Below, piece by piece: positions 31,962-44,080 of a DNA stretch of 64,000 nt (position 1 is its first letter; each line of letters starts with the position of its first letter). This DNA is from Agapetus fuscipes (Eukaryota; Arthropoda; Insecta; Trichoptera; Glossosomatidae): assembly GCA_951799405.1 (NCBI GenBank), contig OX637344.1, positions 1,364,001-1,428,000 of the forward strand, read 5' to 3'. A program made the translations under genes and the position numbers. A model generated the notes under the pieces. The model saw only the letters and a program-made list of their open reading frames with translations. It ran no database searches and was not told the origin of the DNA.

Positions 31962-32403
31962 AACCAATTTAATTGAAGTGGAGGTTCTGCAACTCCTGAA
32001 GGGGCTGGTACTCATTTCTTGTGAAAACTGAGTAACAGTGGCGAAGGGTGCCATACAAGCCGATTCCCATCGGTTTCCCGTTTAAAATGAGGCAAAAATG
32101 GTAATAAAGTAGACTGCATGGTTTCAATGGGGAAAAAAATACGTATTGTTTATTTTTGTTTTTAAATGTATTTTTTTACTTTGTGTCTATATAACAACTT
32201 TGTAACATCATTTTAAAAGGGAATCCGATGGGAACCGGCTTGTATGGCACCCTTCGCCACTGCTGAGTAAGCCTTGCCGGTATTTTATTTTGGTTTGAAA
32301 TATCCACTGAAACAGAAAACTATTTCTGACACCCACAATGGGATTCAAACCCGAGCTCTCGGAATGGAAGCAAGCACTCTACCAGCTGAGCTATCCACCG
32401 GAC
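31962..32403 (-). mobile_element. SINE C, split by hAT MITE F
   Basis: Body at 31962-32035 and head at 32271-32403 (ACCCGAGCTCTCGGAATGGA, GCAAGCACTCTACCAGCTGA, GCTATCCACCGGAC). Confidence 0.82.
32036..32262. mobile_element. hAT MITE F-1, 227 bp
   Basis: Perfect 8-bp duplication CTGAGTAA (32028-32035 and 32263-32270). Long inverted repeats start CAGTGGCGAAGGGTGCCATA and continue through GATTCCCATCGG and TTTAAAATGA. Confidence 0.92.
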
Positions 32404-32602
32404 TGGACCATTCTAAAAATATTTTATTCATTATTCATTACACCAATCACATAACTGTTCACAAAATATTTTTTTACCACAATGTCTCCAAATGACATGC
32501 ACGCGCTTAGCAAAAAGAGTGTATTTATTTTCACAGGTAATAAGGACAGCCTTATGACAACGACATTAATTAAAATCGGGTTTCTTCTTCTTATTTTGTG
32601 AA

Positions 32603-32760
32603 CGCTAAGTAAACCTTGCTTGTTCAAAGATTTTTGGTTTAGAATTAGAAATAAAAATTGAAATATGAAAGTATTTCTGACACCATTTATAAGGACCAAA
32701 CCTTAAGCTTCTGGCTTTAAACGCAAGCATTCTATTTACTGAGCTATACACTGAACTAAA
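32603..32760 (-). mobile_element. SINE C head side, diverged
   Basis: GCTAAGTAAACCTTGC, TATTTCTGACACCAT, CGCAAGCATTCTA. Confidence 0.65.
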
Positions 32761-33297
32761 ATTTCTTGAAAAACAACATAAATTTCAACCCATCGTCACT
32801 TAATTCTGTTGATAACTTCTAAATTTGTTTTACATATTTCAGAGAAGAATAACACAACATAAAATGGCAAAAAAAAGGCATAAAACCACTTTGGCAGAGA
32901 TTCTAACTTGTTGTATTGCGAATAAGTGAGAAAACACTGTTGATACTTACAAGGGGGTGAGGGAGTGAGATAGGGGTTGAAAAGCGTCGCGAAGGCTTTA
33001 CTAAACTTTACCAATTTAAAAGGCTTAATATGGAATAACCAACTTTCCGTTATTGCGTGTAAAATTTTTCTATTGTTTTGCCAGAGAAAGAGAAAAAAAG
33101 GCCTCTCGGGGGTGGTGCAAACATGGCCGTAAAAAATGTAATAAAAACACCGCTAAACACCGAAAACCCTTTGTGAAAAAAAGTTAGGATAATAGACGGG
33201 AATTTTATTCATACACGGTGCTCTTTTTTGTAAGGAACAAAAGGTTATTGTTAACAGCGAAAGTTTATATTGAGTCAACGGAAAAAAAATGTATGTA
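32761..33297. other. No recognised feature
   Basis: AT-rich; nothing recognised. Confidence 0.4.
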
Positions 33298-33424
33298 ACG
33301 CAACTAAACTAAACATATAGTGTGACTTATTGTCTGCGTTTTCCCCGAAGGGGTCGCATGTAGCGATTCGGGGCCTATTTGTTTTTACGGGTAATGGGGC
33401 CGGCCTCACGCCAACCACTTCAGT
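33298..33424 (-). mobile_element. SINE C, 3' half
   Basis: ACGCAACTAAACTAAACATA to CACGCCAACCACTTCAGT. Joined directly to SINE A. Confidence 0.82.
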
Positions 33425-33673
33425 ACTAATCTAATCTAAGTTGCAAAGATGTGTTACATTGGAGATTCACATTACATGCATTCTCACAGCAGGCACGTAC
33501 AAGTTCGCGCTTGCGCATGCCGCATGTGAACCTACAACATAAAAACCAAATCTCAAATGGGCATACACCCTGCAACTCTTGCCGTCCTTCCCTGAGATAG
33601 GGGGGACATTGGCAAAGTGAACCATTTTTACAGCATGGGTGGTCAGCCTCATACCAACCTATAAGTCAAGGAA
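33425..33673 (-). mobile_element. SINE A, full length
   Basis: Tail at left. The 5' end at the right is joined to the LINE R' 3' UTR, as at 11022. Confidence 0.88.
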
Positions 33674-34089
33674 CATACACAACAAATTACAAATTTTAAA
33701 ATCAACAAATAATTATATGTATGGACTTCAAAAACTAAACCGAAAAAAATTCCAATTTTAAAAATCCTAGCCGCCAATATAACAGATCAACCACCATTTT
33801 TTTCTGTCCTTAGCAGTGGCGAAGGGTGCCATACAAATCGATTCCCATCGTATTCCCTTTTAAAATGAGGCAACAAAGTTGTTAAAAAATATAGGCACAA
33901 AGTAAAAAAATACATTTAAAACCAAAGAAACAATACGTACCTAGTTTTTCCCCATTAAAACCATGCAGTCTACTTTATTATCATTTTTGCCTCATTTTAA
34001 AAGGGAAACCGATGGGGATCGAGTTGTATGGTACCCTTCGCTACTGCAGTCACTCCTTACATACTTCTTTCATTTCCTCCAGAGTCATA
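33674..34089 (-). pseudogene. LINE R' 3' fragment, split by hAT MITE F-2
   Basis: 33674-33813 is the 3' UTR and C-terminal codons; 34047-34089 continues the coding side (CTTTCATTTCCTCCAGAGTC). Parallel to 11023-11224. Confidence 0.7.
33814..34046. mobile_element. hAT MITE F-2, 233 bp
   Basis: Same termini as F-1 (CAGTGGCGAAGGGTGCCATA; right end CCCTTCGCTACTG). No exact 8-bp duplication is visible here. Arms GGGAAACCGATGGGGATCG and its mirror. Confidence 0.88.
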
Positions 34090-34407
34090 ACCGGTCCGTA
34101 GTCCAGTGGCAACACTTCGTACTCGTAAATGGAAGGTTGTGGATTCGAAAACCCGGCGGGGCACAAAAAAAATACCATTTATATTTCCAAATGTGCTCTT
34201 CGCTGGGTTGAAAAATTCATAAACCTTTACCAAAGACCGGTCACTGAGAGGTCCATCCAACCTTACAACAACTGGGTCTTGCTTGAGAATTGGCGCTTTC
34301 TACAGCGACGACCAAGCTCGCAGAGGGCTCTTGACGTGTGATACAAATACAAAACAGCGCTCACCAAATAAATCATCCTAAAATTATTTATTATTATTAT
34401 TATTATC
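34090..34407 (+). mobile_element. SINE B1, full length
   Basis: Head ACCGGTCCGTAGTCCAGTGG, 3' end AATAAATCATCCTAAAATT plus ATT repeats. Confidence 0.88.
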
Positions 34408-34760
34408 AGGTAGGATTACAATTAATATAAATTTTCTGTTAATTCACAAACCATAACAATAAAAATAAAATATAAATTATATTCATATTGAAAATGGATT
34501 TTCACTGTGTGAATTCACAATTAAGTTTAACTATTTTATTGTGTAGGAGTGCGCTTTCATAAAAACCTTCACATAAAAACTTAATGTCGCAGAAATATTT
34601 ACAGCCTTCTCCCGTTTCACACAATTTTCTTATTGTCAAGTATTGAAAGCTTTTTCAGGCTCCATTTCTCGTAAAAGCCACAACGCCCCTTAAGCCTCTA
34701 TAATATCAAATATCCATAGCATTACATTTATAAAGGATACTTTTTATATCTTCGGATACT
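34408..34760. other. No recognised feature
   Basis: AT-rich spacer. Confidence 0.4.
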
Positions 34761-35070
34761 AATAATAACAATAATAATATTAGGAGATCGATTGTTGAGG
34801 TCTGTTTTTGTGTGAATCACACCTCAAGAGTCCTCTGCGTGCTTGGCGTCGCTGTAGAAAGCGCGAATACTCAACCCCAGCGAAGACCCAGTTGCTGAAA
34901 GGCTGGATGAACCTATGGTGACCGGTCTTTCATAAAAGCAGCCGAATTCTTCAACCCAGCGAAGTGTATATTTGAAAAATAAACATATTTTCGTGCTCCG
35001 CCGTGATTCGAACCCACTATATTCCAATCATGAGCCTGAAATGCCAACCACTGGACTAAAAACCGGCCTA
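34761..35070 (-). mobile_element. SINE B1, near full length, diverged
   Basis: ATT-type tail at left, head with GATTCGAACCCACTA at right. Confidence 0.83.
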
Positions 35071-35080
35071 AATAATGTCA

Positions 35081-35165
35081 CAACGCAACTGAGCTACACA
35101 TATTGTGTAGTTTCTTGCCACGTTATCCCCTGACGGTATCACACGTGGAGAAAGACCTATTTATT
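35081..35165 (-). mobile_element. SINE C 3' fragment
   Basis: CAACGCAACTGAGCTACACA and CCACGTTATCCCCTGACGG. Confidence 0.75.
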
Positions 35166-35242
35166 AAATAATAATAATAACATAAGGATGATTCATTTGG
35201 TAAGCGCTATTTTTGTGTGAATCCCACCTTAAGAGCCCTCTT
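35166..35242 (-). mobile_element. SINE B1 3' fragment
   Basis: AATAATAATAATAACATAAG, GATTCATTTGGTAAGCGC, CACCTTAAGAGCCCTC. Confidence 0.72.
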
Positions 35243-35265
35243 AATAAAAAAAAATTAGAAGCATT

Positions 35266-35530
35266 TGACCGGTCCGTAGTCCAGTGGTAAAACTTTGGAT
35301 TCGTAATAGGAAGGTTGTGGGTTCGAATCCCGGCAGAGTACAACAAAAACTCATAAAAAAAAATTCATAAACTTTTACCGAAGACCGGTCATCAAAAGGT
35401 CCGTCCAGCCTTTGCAATTGGGTCTTGCTTGAGAATTTGCGCTTTCTACAGTGACGACCAAGCTTGCAGAGGGCTCTTGAGGTGTGATACACACAAAAAC
35501 AGCGCTTACCAAATAAATCTGCTTAATTTA
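35266..35530 (+). mobile_element. SINE B1 with well-kept B box
   Basis: Head GACCGGTCCGTAGTCCAGTGG-like with GGGTTCGAATCCCGGC, ending AAATAAATCTGCTTAATTT. Part of the body around GCTCTTCGCTGG is deleted. Confidence 0.83.
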
Positions 35531-35588
35531 ATTTATTTTTGAAGCACATTATTAAATAAAAATTAATAGAATATTAAGCTTGTACTAA

Positions 35589-35829
35589 TCTTGGACCGGT
35601 CTGTGGTCCAGTGGCAACACTTTGGACTCGTATATGGAAGGTTGTGGATTTGGATCCCAGCGGAGCACAAAAATATACTATTTATATTTCCAAATATTCT
35701 CTTCGCTGGGTTGAAAAAAAATTCACAAAGCCTTTACCAAAGACCGGTCACTGAAAGGTCCATCCAGCCTTACCGCAACTGGGCCTTACTTAAGAATTGG
35801 CGCTTTGTAGCAACAACGACCAAGCTCGT
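35589..35829 (+). mobile_element. SINE B, 3' end replaced by SINE C
   Basis: Head TCTTGGACCGGTCTGTGGTC to GACCAAGCTCGT, then an immediate switch to a SINE C head. Confidence 0.82.
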
Positions 35830-35832
35830 AAA

Positions 35833-36089
35833 AAGGTTGATAGTTCAATTGATAGAATGCTTGCATTCCATGCCGAGAGCAAGGGTTCGATCTCAAAGAT
35901 TTACTCGACCTTCAAAAAAATTAAGAACTTGCTCCCCCGGGAGCTGGGAAACCCCCACTTCAACTGAAAGTGGTTGGTGTGAGGCCGGCCCCCTTTCCCG
36001 TAAAAATAAATAGGTCCCGACTCGCCACATGCGACCCCTTCAGGGTTAACTCAGGCAAGAAGTTACACTATATGTGTAGCTTAGTTGCT
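35833..36089 (+). mobile_element. SINE C, near full length
   Basis: Head GTTGATAGTTCAATTGATAG with B box GGGTTCGATCTC; ends TAGCTTAGTTGC. Confidence 0.83.
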
Positions 36090-36916
36090 TTTTTAATTTA
36101 TATTATTAAATGAAAATTAAGAGAATATTAAGCTTATGAATACTCAAGAAATACTTATAAAATACTTAACTAAGCAGCATTTTAGAATTACACGCTTTGC
36201 ATAACTTTATCCCCATTTGGAACAGTTTAATATTCCCTTTATTGTTATGGCTACCATGTTTTATAGCCAGGCGTCTCGCTTAAAGTCATTTCAGTAGCCC
36301 ATGTATAAAATTAAACGTTTAAACTCAATAATAACGTCTACCAAAAACGTAAAGGAATCAAAACTCTCACTTGAAGCGCTGTTTTATATACAGACATATT
36401 TCCGTTTACACTAAAGTTGAGTGTACACTAGATCTTTATACTTAAAGGTATGGTTTTCCTCTTCAAGTGCCTTTGATGAGTTTCAGGCTATTTGAGATGA
36501 AAGAGACGAAACATCCGACTGCAAACTGAATGCCCACCTTGGATGTTTAGAACTATAAAGAGAATATCGTCCGTTTTAAAATTTAATATTCACTAATAAA
36601 GTGGTCCATGCATGAGAGAATAAATGTCCTACCATCATGTATCATTCTTTTATATAATAATGTTATTTTAGATACTTTAGAAACGGCCGAACGTAAAAGT
36701 ATACTGATATTCAAGTGGTCTGTTTTATGAGGTATAGTTGTACTCTAAGTAGGTATATCATTTACATATTAAAACGTATTTTGTTTTATTCAAAGCTACA
36801 AAAAAAAATGTCATTTGTCCCATACGATTTGGATACTTAATACCCGCACAATACGACAGTCGGTTGACTTTTGAAGCTTCAAAGGGTATTGGTCCTTATT
36901 TTATAGTAAGAATATT
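36090..36916. other. No recognised feature
   Basis: AT-rich. Words resembling the 43-kb tandem family occur near 36300-36390 only. Confidence 0.35.
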
Positions 36917-36965
36917 TTTCACTTTGCCAATATCACCCCTGTGTCAGGGAAGGTCGGCAAAGGTT
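36917..36965 (+). mobile_element. SINE A internal fragment
   Basis: TTTCACTTTGCCAATATCAC to GGGAAGGTCGGCAAAGG. Confidence 0.7.
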
Positions 36966-37514
36966 AAAAATAAATTCAACTCACAACATTCAATTTTATT
37001 TAAAGTGCACCTACCTGAAATAAATCACAACAATACTAACGCACTCAGACAAACACAGCACAGAACTACATATTCGTTACAATATGTAAAATATTACCAA
37101 ACAGAAGCGGGAAATGATTTTCTCAGTTTGAATTGAATACGTCACAGCGATTTTTTAACACCGCGATACGAAAGTCAAAGCCTTTAACGGCTGGCTTCGT
37201 TAAGCGGTATACGTGACGCCTTCTAACGACCGTTATGGCTTGTTTAGCGGGCGATCGTTACCGACGCCGGAGCGATTCTTTTGTGCCGCTATCTGCTGAA
37301 CGCGTAAACGAATTTCAATGATATCCGCTTTTCACTGCAATAATCTTGGCAGAAAATAATCTGAAAATGTTTTGAATGAACACTTAAATTTTCTTCCTGG
37401 TTTTGTAAAAAATTACAACTAAGTATCTTTTTTTTATAAATATTTAAACTGTAAAAAATCTATTTTAGAAAATTACAAAGAGTCTTTAGACTTATAAACG
37501 CAACTACTTGTCTT
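36966..37514. other. Spacer with a GC-richer island at 37140-37320
   Basis: The island contains many CG dinucleotides (CGGTATACGTGACG, GGGCGATCGTTACCGACG) in an AT-rich setting. No gene or repeat recognised. Confidence 0.35.
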
Positions 37515-37600
37515 GTCTTGTATCCTGCCGCCATTCCTTTGTGATTGTGGTAGCCAGTACCTCCACACTAGTGCCTCCACTTGACTCTGTCCTTGCAACT
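37515..37600 (-). pseudogene. LINE R 3' fragment
   Basis: TATCCTGCCGCCATTCC, GGTAGCCAGTACCTCC, GTGCCTCCACTTGACTC match the 3' coding end at 45660-45730. Confidence 0.6.
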
Positions 37601-37630
37601 GCAACTACACTAAATATATTTAAAATAACT

Positions 37631-37902
37631 TCATGCCGTGATTTTCCCGAAGGATCTGCATGTGGTGATTCAGGACCTATTTACATATACGTACAGGTAA
37701 GGGAGCCGGCCTCTCATAAGGGTTTCCTTACTTCTGGGGGTCTGGTTCTCATTACCTGTAAAGGCTGAGTAAAACATGCCAGTATTTATTTTGTGTTTGA
37801 AATAAACACCGAATCTGAAAATCATTTCTGACACCATTGATGGGATTTAAACCCGAGCTCTCAGCATGGAATACACTACCAACTTAACTATCGACCGAAC
37901 AC
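37631..37902 (-). mobile_element. SINE C, near full length, diverged
   Basis: GATTTTCCCGAAGGATCTGC to GAGCTCTCAGCATGGAATAC and CTATCGACCGAAC. Confidence 0.8.
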
Positions 37903-39030
37903 ATAATTTATGAATAACAAAATAATTGTTAGGAAACAATATAATGAAATAACTTAAGCTTTATGAAATGTTTCTACGAAAACTTTGTAGGACTACATTT
38001 AAAAAAAAGTAAAATATAAAAAACACTGTTTGATTCTCTTCTCTTTGATTGTTTGTAAAAAAATAATTAGAATCTAACAGTGAATGTTTTCATACATATT
38101 TTTTGCTAACGTACACTTTCTGAAGAGAACAATGTCCTTACTAAACATTTCGTAAACAACAGTACCTACAATATTGGTTTCATTTTGGCACAAAAATGTA
38201 TAAGCACTCTTAACAAGCATCATTACTTTCTACAATGAAAAAATCAACTAAAAAAATAAAAACACAAATTTAAAAAATTGCGAGCTTTGGTTATGATAAC
38301 GATTTGAAATAGCTCGCAAATTCGCTCATGAATGGGCCGTGTTGTAAATAAATCTGCGTAGGCGAAGTGGCCCAATTAGTAACGGATGTAGAGCCTTCTG
38401 AAAGCTCACTTTGGGCTTTAGCTTTGTGCTTCGTGTAAAGTTGAATAACTCCATTTGAGAAATTGAATCGAGCGTACTGCAGGCGGCCTTTGATTAATAA
38501 ATGAAAAAGCTCGGACTGTTTTTTTTTTTAGTTTTTTATTTTGCATTTTTTTTAATGCTAATGGAAATTGTGTTGCAGCTGTGGAAATGCAGTGAGCGAA
38601 TATTTTAATGGTGATTTTTGCAGTCGCTTTTTGCAAGCTACGCGCAATTTTATTCGATGAATGAAATTACTTTTAAATTGGAAAAAATGATGTAGAACAT
38701 TAAATGGGTCGAAGCTTTTGATTACGTTTATTAGTATTTTTGTATCAGATAATAAAAAAACATGGATTAATGAATCAGTTTTTGGAACGTGATATTTTTA
38801 AATAAAAAAAAAATCGAAACGTTTATTAAAAGCATTACATTTTCAATTGCATTGCTGAGTTTTTTGGAAAACATTTTTTATTCTTTTTAAATATACAGAA
38901 CATATAATACTTTTTTTTTAATTACCTTCATGCAAAAGAAGATGCTTGTGTGTATGCAGGGCGAAATCCTAGTTCCATAAAACATTTTTAAAAGCCATTC
39001 CAAATATATGATAATCCATAATCTTATTTG
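37903..39030. other. No recognised feature
   Basis: About 1.1 kb, AT-rich with homopolymer runs. No family recognised. Confidence 0.4.
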
Positions 39031-39214
39031 AAAATATATATTACATAAAAATTCACATAATATGCATTCCCATGAGCAGACACGAACAAGTTCGCGCTTA
39101 CACATGCCGCATGTGGACTTACAACATAAAAACTCAATCTCAAATGAACCGTTGAAAAGCCTTGCACTCCGGCTAACGTTCCTTGAAATAGAGGTAACAT
39201 TGGCAAAGTGAACG
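39031..39214 (-). mobile_element. SINE A, 5' end missing
   Basis: TTACATAAAAATTCAC, GCGCTTACACATGCCGCATG, CATTGGCAAAGTGAACGC. Confidence 0.78.
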
Positions 39215-39243
39215 CAATAAGATACAAACTGGATAGTTCAGGT

Positions 39244-39456
39244 CAGGCGCGTGCTTAGCGCAGAAGCACATACATTTCATAAAAAAAAATTGCCCTTTTT
39301 CTTGAAAATAACACATGGTATATTAATTTACTTGCCAACAATAATTCAAATTGAACCAAGGTTTTTTAATTTTAAATCTTAACTTCAAGGTCCAATGCAC
39401 ATTTTATCAAATTTTGCCTACCCAAAGGATATGCCTGTACGGAATGCACGCCCCTG
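39244..39456. mobile_element. Probable hAT-like MITE L-1
   Basis: Ends CAGGCGCGTGC and GCACGCCCCTG, flanked by similar 8-mers GTTCAGGT and GTTTAGGC (6 of 8). A related element sits at 63324-63544. Confidence 0.55.
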
Positions 39457-39550
39457 GTTTAGGCTAACTTTAAGCTTCACTCCAAATGTTCACTGATTAT
39501 ACCTGTAGATAAAAGGAACGTGTGTAAATGTGTCATTTGAATAAATCGCC

Positions 39551-39974
39551 ACCTTAAAGGTAAAACTGAATAAGTGCTGATTAACTGAGTTGAGAAATCG
39601 TTGATGAAATATTTTATTGGGTGTAACTTCTCGTAGAATATGTACTAATTATAAGTGAAGTGCTTATGACAAACTTCTAAACTTCAGGATTTATACACTT
39701 TTGTCATGCTTTCTCTCGTAGAAAATGGGAACAAATGTGAATTTACCTAAGAAGAAGAAGAAATTGTGATTGACCAACCTCTAACCTACAGAGTTTTCAT
39801 ACTTTTTTAACGTTTTCTCTCGTAAAAAAAGGAAAAAAGGTACATTAAGCTGATAAAACCATTTTATTTTATTGTTTTAAAATGAACTTTCACGAAGTTA
39901 CTGCTGAAAATCTAGATAATATGATAAAACCATGTTAGCTTAATCCGTCACTTACTCAGTTTTACCTTTAAGGT
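39551..39974. mobile_element. MITE O, 424 bp
   Basis: Terminal inverted repeats ACCTTAAAGGTAAAACTGAA and TCAGTTTTACCTTTAAGGT (one mismatch in about 25 bp). Internally TTTCTCTCGTAGAAAATGG and TTTCTCTCGTAAAAAAAGG are two related direct blocks. A scrap of the terminus occurs near 57033. Confidence 0.7.
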
Positions 39975-40264
39975 TTCGAAAAAAAAAAAATGTTTCTTTT
40001 TCTTTCCTTTTTGTGACCAAACATAATTAGATTATCATTATGTAAATATTCAATTCATAAATCGTCGTTAACTTTAATGTGCGGTGACTTTATCGTAAAT
40101 CTATGAATTACTTCGCCGACCGCACAAGCGATTTTGTGCTTTATTATCCGTTAGATTAGAGGCGAATAAGTATTAGCTATTGTCAACAAAATGACACGGA
40201 CTAAACAACCTTTGGCGTGGACTCGAGTGAAATGTTAACTACTCATAATGTATTTTCGTCCCCT

Positions 40265-40500
40265 TAGTGCTTGTTTGTCTTACCTCCCACAGAGGTTATT
40301 TCATTTGAGCAATGTGTGTATGTGTACTGCACCAATGTGTCTTATGAAAGCTGGAAATTGTTTTTAAAAATATTTAAAACAGCTCTCACATTATCGTGTT
40401 TTACTTTTTCTTAGCTCAGATTGTGTAGAATGTGCTATTTAAGACACTATCATTCAAAGGTCTTACTTGAATCTAATGGTAGATAAGCCAAACAAGCACT
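40265..40500 (+). mobile_element. MITE E, reference-quality copy, 236 bp
   Basis: Left AGTGCTTGTTTGTCTTA, right TAAGCCAAACAAGCACT (one mismatch in 17). The left flank TTCGTCCCCTT recurs before copies at 13540 and 62320, so the left border may lie further out. Confidence 0.88.
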
Positions 40501-40553
40501 GCCGGACGTTTTGTCAACCCTCATGTGATGTGTTAGGGGTCTTTGAATCTGAA

Positions 40554-40812
40554 TTAAAAAAAAATCTAAATCTAAGCTGCAAAGATATGTATCATTTGAG
40601 ATTCATATTAAATGCATTCCCACAAGCAGACATGCACAATTTCGCGCTTACACATGCCGCATGTGGACCTACAATATAAAAAAAACCCAATCTCAAATGA
40701 ACATAAGCTCTGCAACTCTTGCCGACTTTCCCTGAAGCAGGGGTGACATTGGCAAAGTGAACCATTTTTTACAGTATGGGTGGTCAGTCGCATACCAACC
40801 TATCAGTCAAGG
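40554..40812 (-). mobile_element. SINE A, full length, TTTAGAT-type tail
   Basis: AAATCTAAATCTAAGCTGC at left, CCTATCAGTCAAGGAA at right. Confidence 0.88.
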
Positions 40813-40934
40813 AATACGTTTTCCCTATTTATTTATTTTGTATTCAGTTACATAAAAAAAAAACAATTTAGTTAGGTATTGGTAAATCATTCCGATTAAA
40901 GAAAGAGGCGGCAAAAGTAACAATACAATCTACT

Positions 40935-41206
40935 TTAAATCTTGTTTATCAGAAAGGTGTGGTTTCGATTCCCGGCGGAGCATAAAGAAAAACATTCTTC
41001 TTACACAAAATCTTTTTCTGTGTTAAAAAAATCATTTGCCTTTAACAAAGACCACTAACCAAAATGTTTAGTTGTTGTTTACAGTAACCAATGTCTTACT
41101 TGAGAATTGCCACTTTCTTTAGCTACGACCAAGCTGGCAGAGGGCTTTTGAGGTGTGATTCACACCTTAAAAGCGCTCACCAAATAAATCATCCTAATCA
41201 TCAATA
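40935..41206 (+). mobile_element. SINE B1, diverged
   Basis: TTTCGATTCCCGGCGGAGCA, CTTACTTGAGAATTGCCAC, GAGGGCTTTTGAGGTGTGA, AAATAAATCATCCTAATC. Confidence 0.8.
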
Positions 41207-41414
41207 AAAAAAAATCAAAGCAGTCTCCAATTCATCCTTCAAATGAAAAAAAAAACATGCACTCATCTGCTATTTATTTTGGTTCCAAAAATGGATAATT
41301 AATGTGTTTCAAATAAAATATCCTTTTATTTACTTTTTTTGGAGTATAAGAACATTTGAGATTCTCTTTTATTTTGGATCCACAGGCCAAATCCTTTGGC
41401 CAGATCCTTTGGAC

Positions 41415-41578
41415 CAACAGGCATATTTAATTGCACATCATGCTTACAAAATACAAACCCAAGTCTCAAATGAACATCACCTCTGCAACTCCTGCCTGCT
41501 TGCCTGAAACACTGGTTGCATTAACAAAAATTAACTGAATTTTTAAAAGTTCATTTTGTCAGCCTCATACTTACTTAC
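41415..41578 (-). mobile_element. SINE A, old and diverged
   Basis: AGTCTCAAATGAACATCACC, TGCCTGAAACACTGGTTGCA, TTGTCAGCCTCATAC keep the family order. Confidence 0.6.
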
Positions 41579-42309
41579 TACCACCTCATAATAAAAGTCT
41601 GTAAAAATATTGTAAAAAATTTGAAAAAAAAAATATTTTGACGAGTTTGATTCTATTTTAATGGTCCTTATTTATAGTAAAACTAACAATAATTCTCGAA
41701 TCATTGACTATTGGAACATGCGAGACTTTACAAGAACATCATATACTCGAGCAAATTATATAAGTACCTAGCATCTGGAGACTTCACAGACAAGCAAACA
41801 CACAATCACACATTCGTAGCAATACCTTGGAATTGTTTTCAGCAAACTGTATTTTTATGAAATCTAATTAACTTTTTTAAAAACGCAAACTAATCAAAAG
41901 CACAATACGTGAAAGTTTCGCTTTGTGTAGTAAAAATTGAATAATAAATTGACTCGGTCCACGTCTCGTCGAATTGAATTGAAAGGTTTCTTGGGAAAAA
42001 AACTTTAAACGAAATGCAAATTAGCGGCTTCAGAGTGAAAGCGGTTTTCTTAGGAAGAAAAAAACGATCGTCTCGTGCCATATAATCCAATCTGAACTTT
42101 ATAAAATGTCGAGAGAAATCTACGGGACCCGCTCCAAGAATCGTGAGAAATTCTATTATCCAACAATCATTTATTTTATGAACTATTTTTCGAATTTAAG
42201 TTGCAATTATTTCCTGTTTAGCATTGAATGAAAATCGATCAAGAGTATTTAACTGAGAATATTTTTTTAAAAGTAAAATTAAATTAAATTCGAAGCTTGC
42301 CGTGGTAAA
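41579..42309. other. No recognised feature
   Basis: AT-rich; nothing recognised. Confidence 0.4.
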
Positions 42310-42816
42310 TACAGGTAAGAGGACCGGCCTTACGCCAATAATAATTATAATAATAATAGGATGATTTATTTGGTGAGCGCTGTGTTTGTGTGTATCACAC
42401 CTCAAGAGCCCTCTGCGAGCTTGGTCGTCGCTGTAGAAAGCGCCAATTCTCAAGCAAGACCCAATTGTTTTAAGGTTGGATGGACCTTTCAGTGACCGGT
42501 CTTTGGTAAAGGTTTATGAATTTTTCAACCCAGTGAAGAGCACATTTGGAAATATAAATGGTATATTTTTGTGCTCCGCCGGGATTCGAATCCACAACCT
42601 TCCATTTACGAGTCCGAAGTGCTGCCACTGGACTACGGACCGCCAACCACTTCAGTTGAATTGGGAGTTTCCTTGTTAATTTTTGCCGATGTTTTATTTT
42701 GGGTTTTGAAATAAACACCGAAACGGGAAATCATTTCTGTCAGCCTCGGAGGGATTCGAACCCGAGTTCTCGGCATGGAACGCAAGCACTCTATCAACCG
42801 AGTTAGCGACCGGACG
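42310..42816 (-). mobile_element. SINE C, split by SINE B1
   Basis: Left part 42310-42338, right part 42641-42816 with the best-kept head of the family (GATTCGAACCCGAG, GGCATGGAACGCAAGCACTC). CGCCAA is duplicated at the borders. Confidence 0.85.
42339..42640 (-). mobile_element. SINE B1, full length, in SINE C
   Basis: ATT-type tail at left, head GGGATTCGAATCCACAACC at right. Target duplication CGCCAA (42333-42338 and 42641-42646). Confidence 0.9.
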
Positions 42817-43268
42817 TATTATTAAACAAGCATTATTCGGAAATGGAAACTATGTATTGGAAAACATATTATCATTTTATCAACGTAATAAAGCCTTGTT
42901 CGAAAACCTTGCTTTATTTTGAACCCTTTCTACCACGATTTTCGCTGCATTAAACCCTCAGTACTATGGTTGGTATTACCACAAGTAAAAAGCTATACCA
43001 CGTAACTCAATCATAGCGTTTTACCAAACATGCATTAAAACCAAAACGCTCACGAGGAGCACTGTCTTGGTTTTCATGCATTTTTTTGGAATACCTACGT
43101 AATGTTTTACTATAAATGTACTGAATGTACACTGAATGTTTACGTTATAAATCGGTAAATATAGATGACACAGGAATATTAAGTCTGAAAACGTACCGTT
43201 AAAAATCAACCACAGCCTGTTTGGAAACTAACACGCTAAAAAAGGTGTACTGTCTCAATTTTCATGCA

Positions 43269-43587
43269 TTTTTTTTTTTTAAGATATCCTGTGCTGGAGA
43301 CTCCCTAGATTCTAGAGACTCGAGAGGTCTATGACACTTGTTGTAGTGCCACAGAGGTGTGCGAGCTTGGTCGTCGCTACAAAGCCCCATTACTCAAGCA
43401 AGACTCAGTTGCTGTAAGGCTGGATGAACCTTTGGTGACTGGTCATTTGTAAAGGCTTATGAATTTTTCAACCCAGCCAAGAGCAAATTTGAAAATATAA
43501 ATGGTATATTTTTTGTGCTCCGCCGGGATTCGAACCCACAACCTTCCCATTTAGAGTCCGCAGTGTTACCACTGAGCTACGGACCCG
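43269..43587 (-). mobile_element. SINE B2 with poly-A tail
   Basis: T-run at left, ATATCCTGTGCTGGAGACTC, TAGTGCCACAGAGGTGTGCG, head GGGATTCGAACCCACAACC. Confidence 0.88.
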
Positions 43588-43630
43588 TGATTTACACTAT
43601 GGTTGAGTTTAAACATAATATTTACACTTA

Positions 43631-43873
43631 CGGGGCTATTCTTAGACATTTTAGTCGTACGTTGAGCCCACTCTTTGACAAACTAATAATGCATTTTTAT
43701 GAAGACCTGTCAATCCAAGATGACCGCAAGTGAACAGCTGATTAGTGTTCATACAAATATTACCAAAATTCGGTAGGTAAGAGTGACCGTAGGGATGACA
43801 CTTTCAGCTCAGGCATCATTAGTTTGTCAAAACGTGGGCTCAACCGACGACTTAAATGTCTAAGAATAGCCCC
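43631..43873 (+). mobile_element. MITE D with D' remnant inside
   Basis: Termini CGGGGCTATTCTTAGACATT and AATGTCTAAGAATAGCCCC with mirrored inner parts (GTTGAGCCCAC, TTTGACAAACTAAT). TTA lies on both sides. Confidence 0.85.
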
Positions 43874-44080
43874 TTAATAAGTGTACAGATTATTTATGTT
43901 ATAAGTCGGTAAATATAGCTGACACAGTAATCCCAAGTAAAAAACTTACGTTATAACTTATATGAAAACTAATACGCTGCAGAGGTGTGCTCTCTTAATT
44001 TTCATGCATATTTTGGAAAACACTGTTGTTAAGCTTAAACGTAATATTTTACTAGTGTACCTACAGACTTTTTATGTTAT

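Noticed and set aside
33806..34054. 8-bp target duplication for MITE F-2
   Set aside because: Left flank GTCCTTAG and right flank CAGTCACT do not match; only the termini support the call there.
42730..42816. tRNA genes (also 265-340, 35268-35345, 43510-43587, 60880-60905)
   Set aside because: A and B boxes are present, but acceptor stems do not pair and each is the head of a SINE copy.
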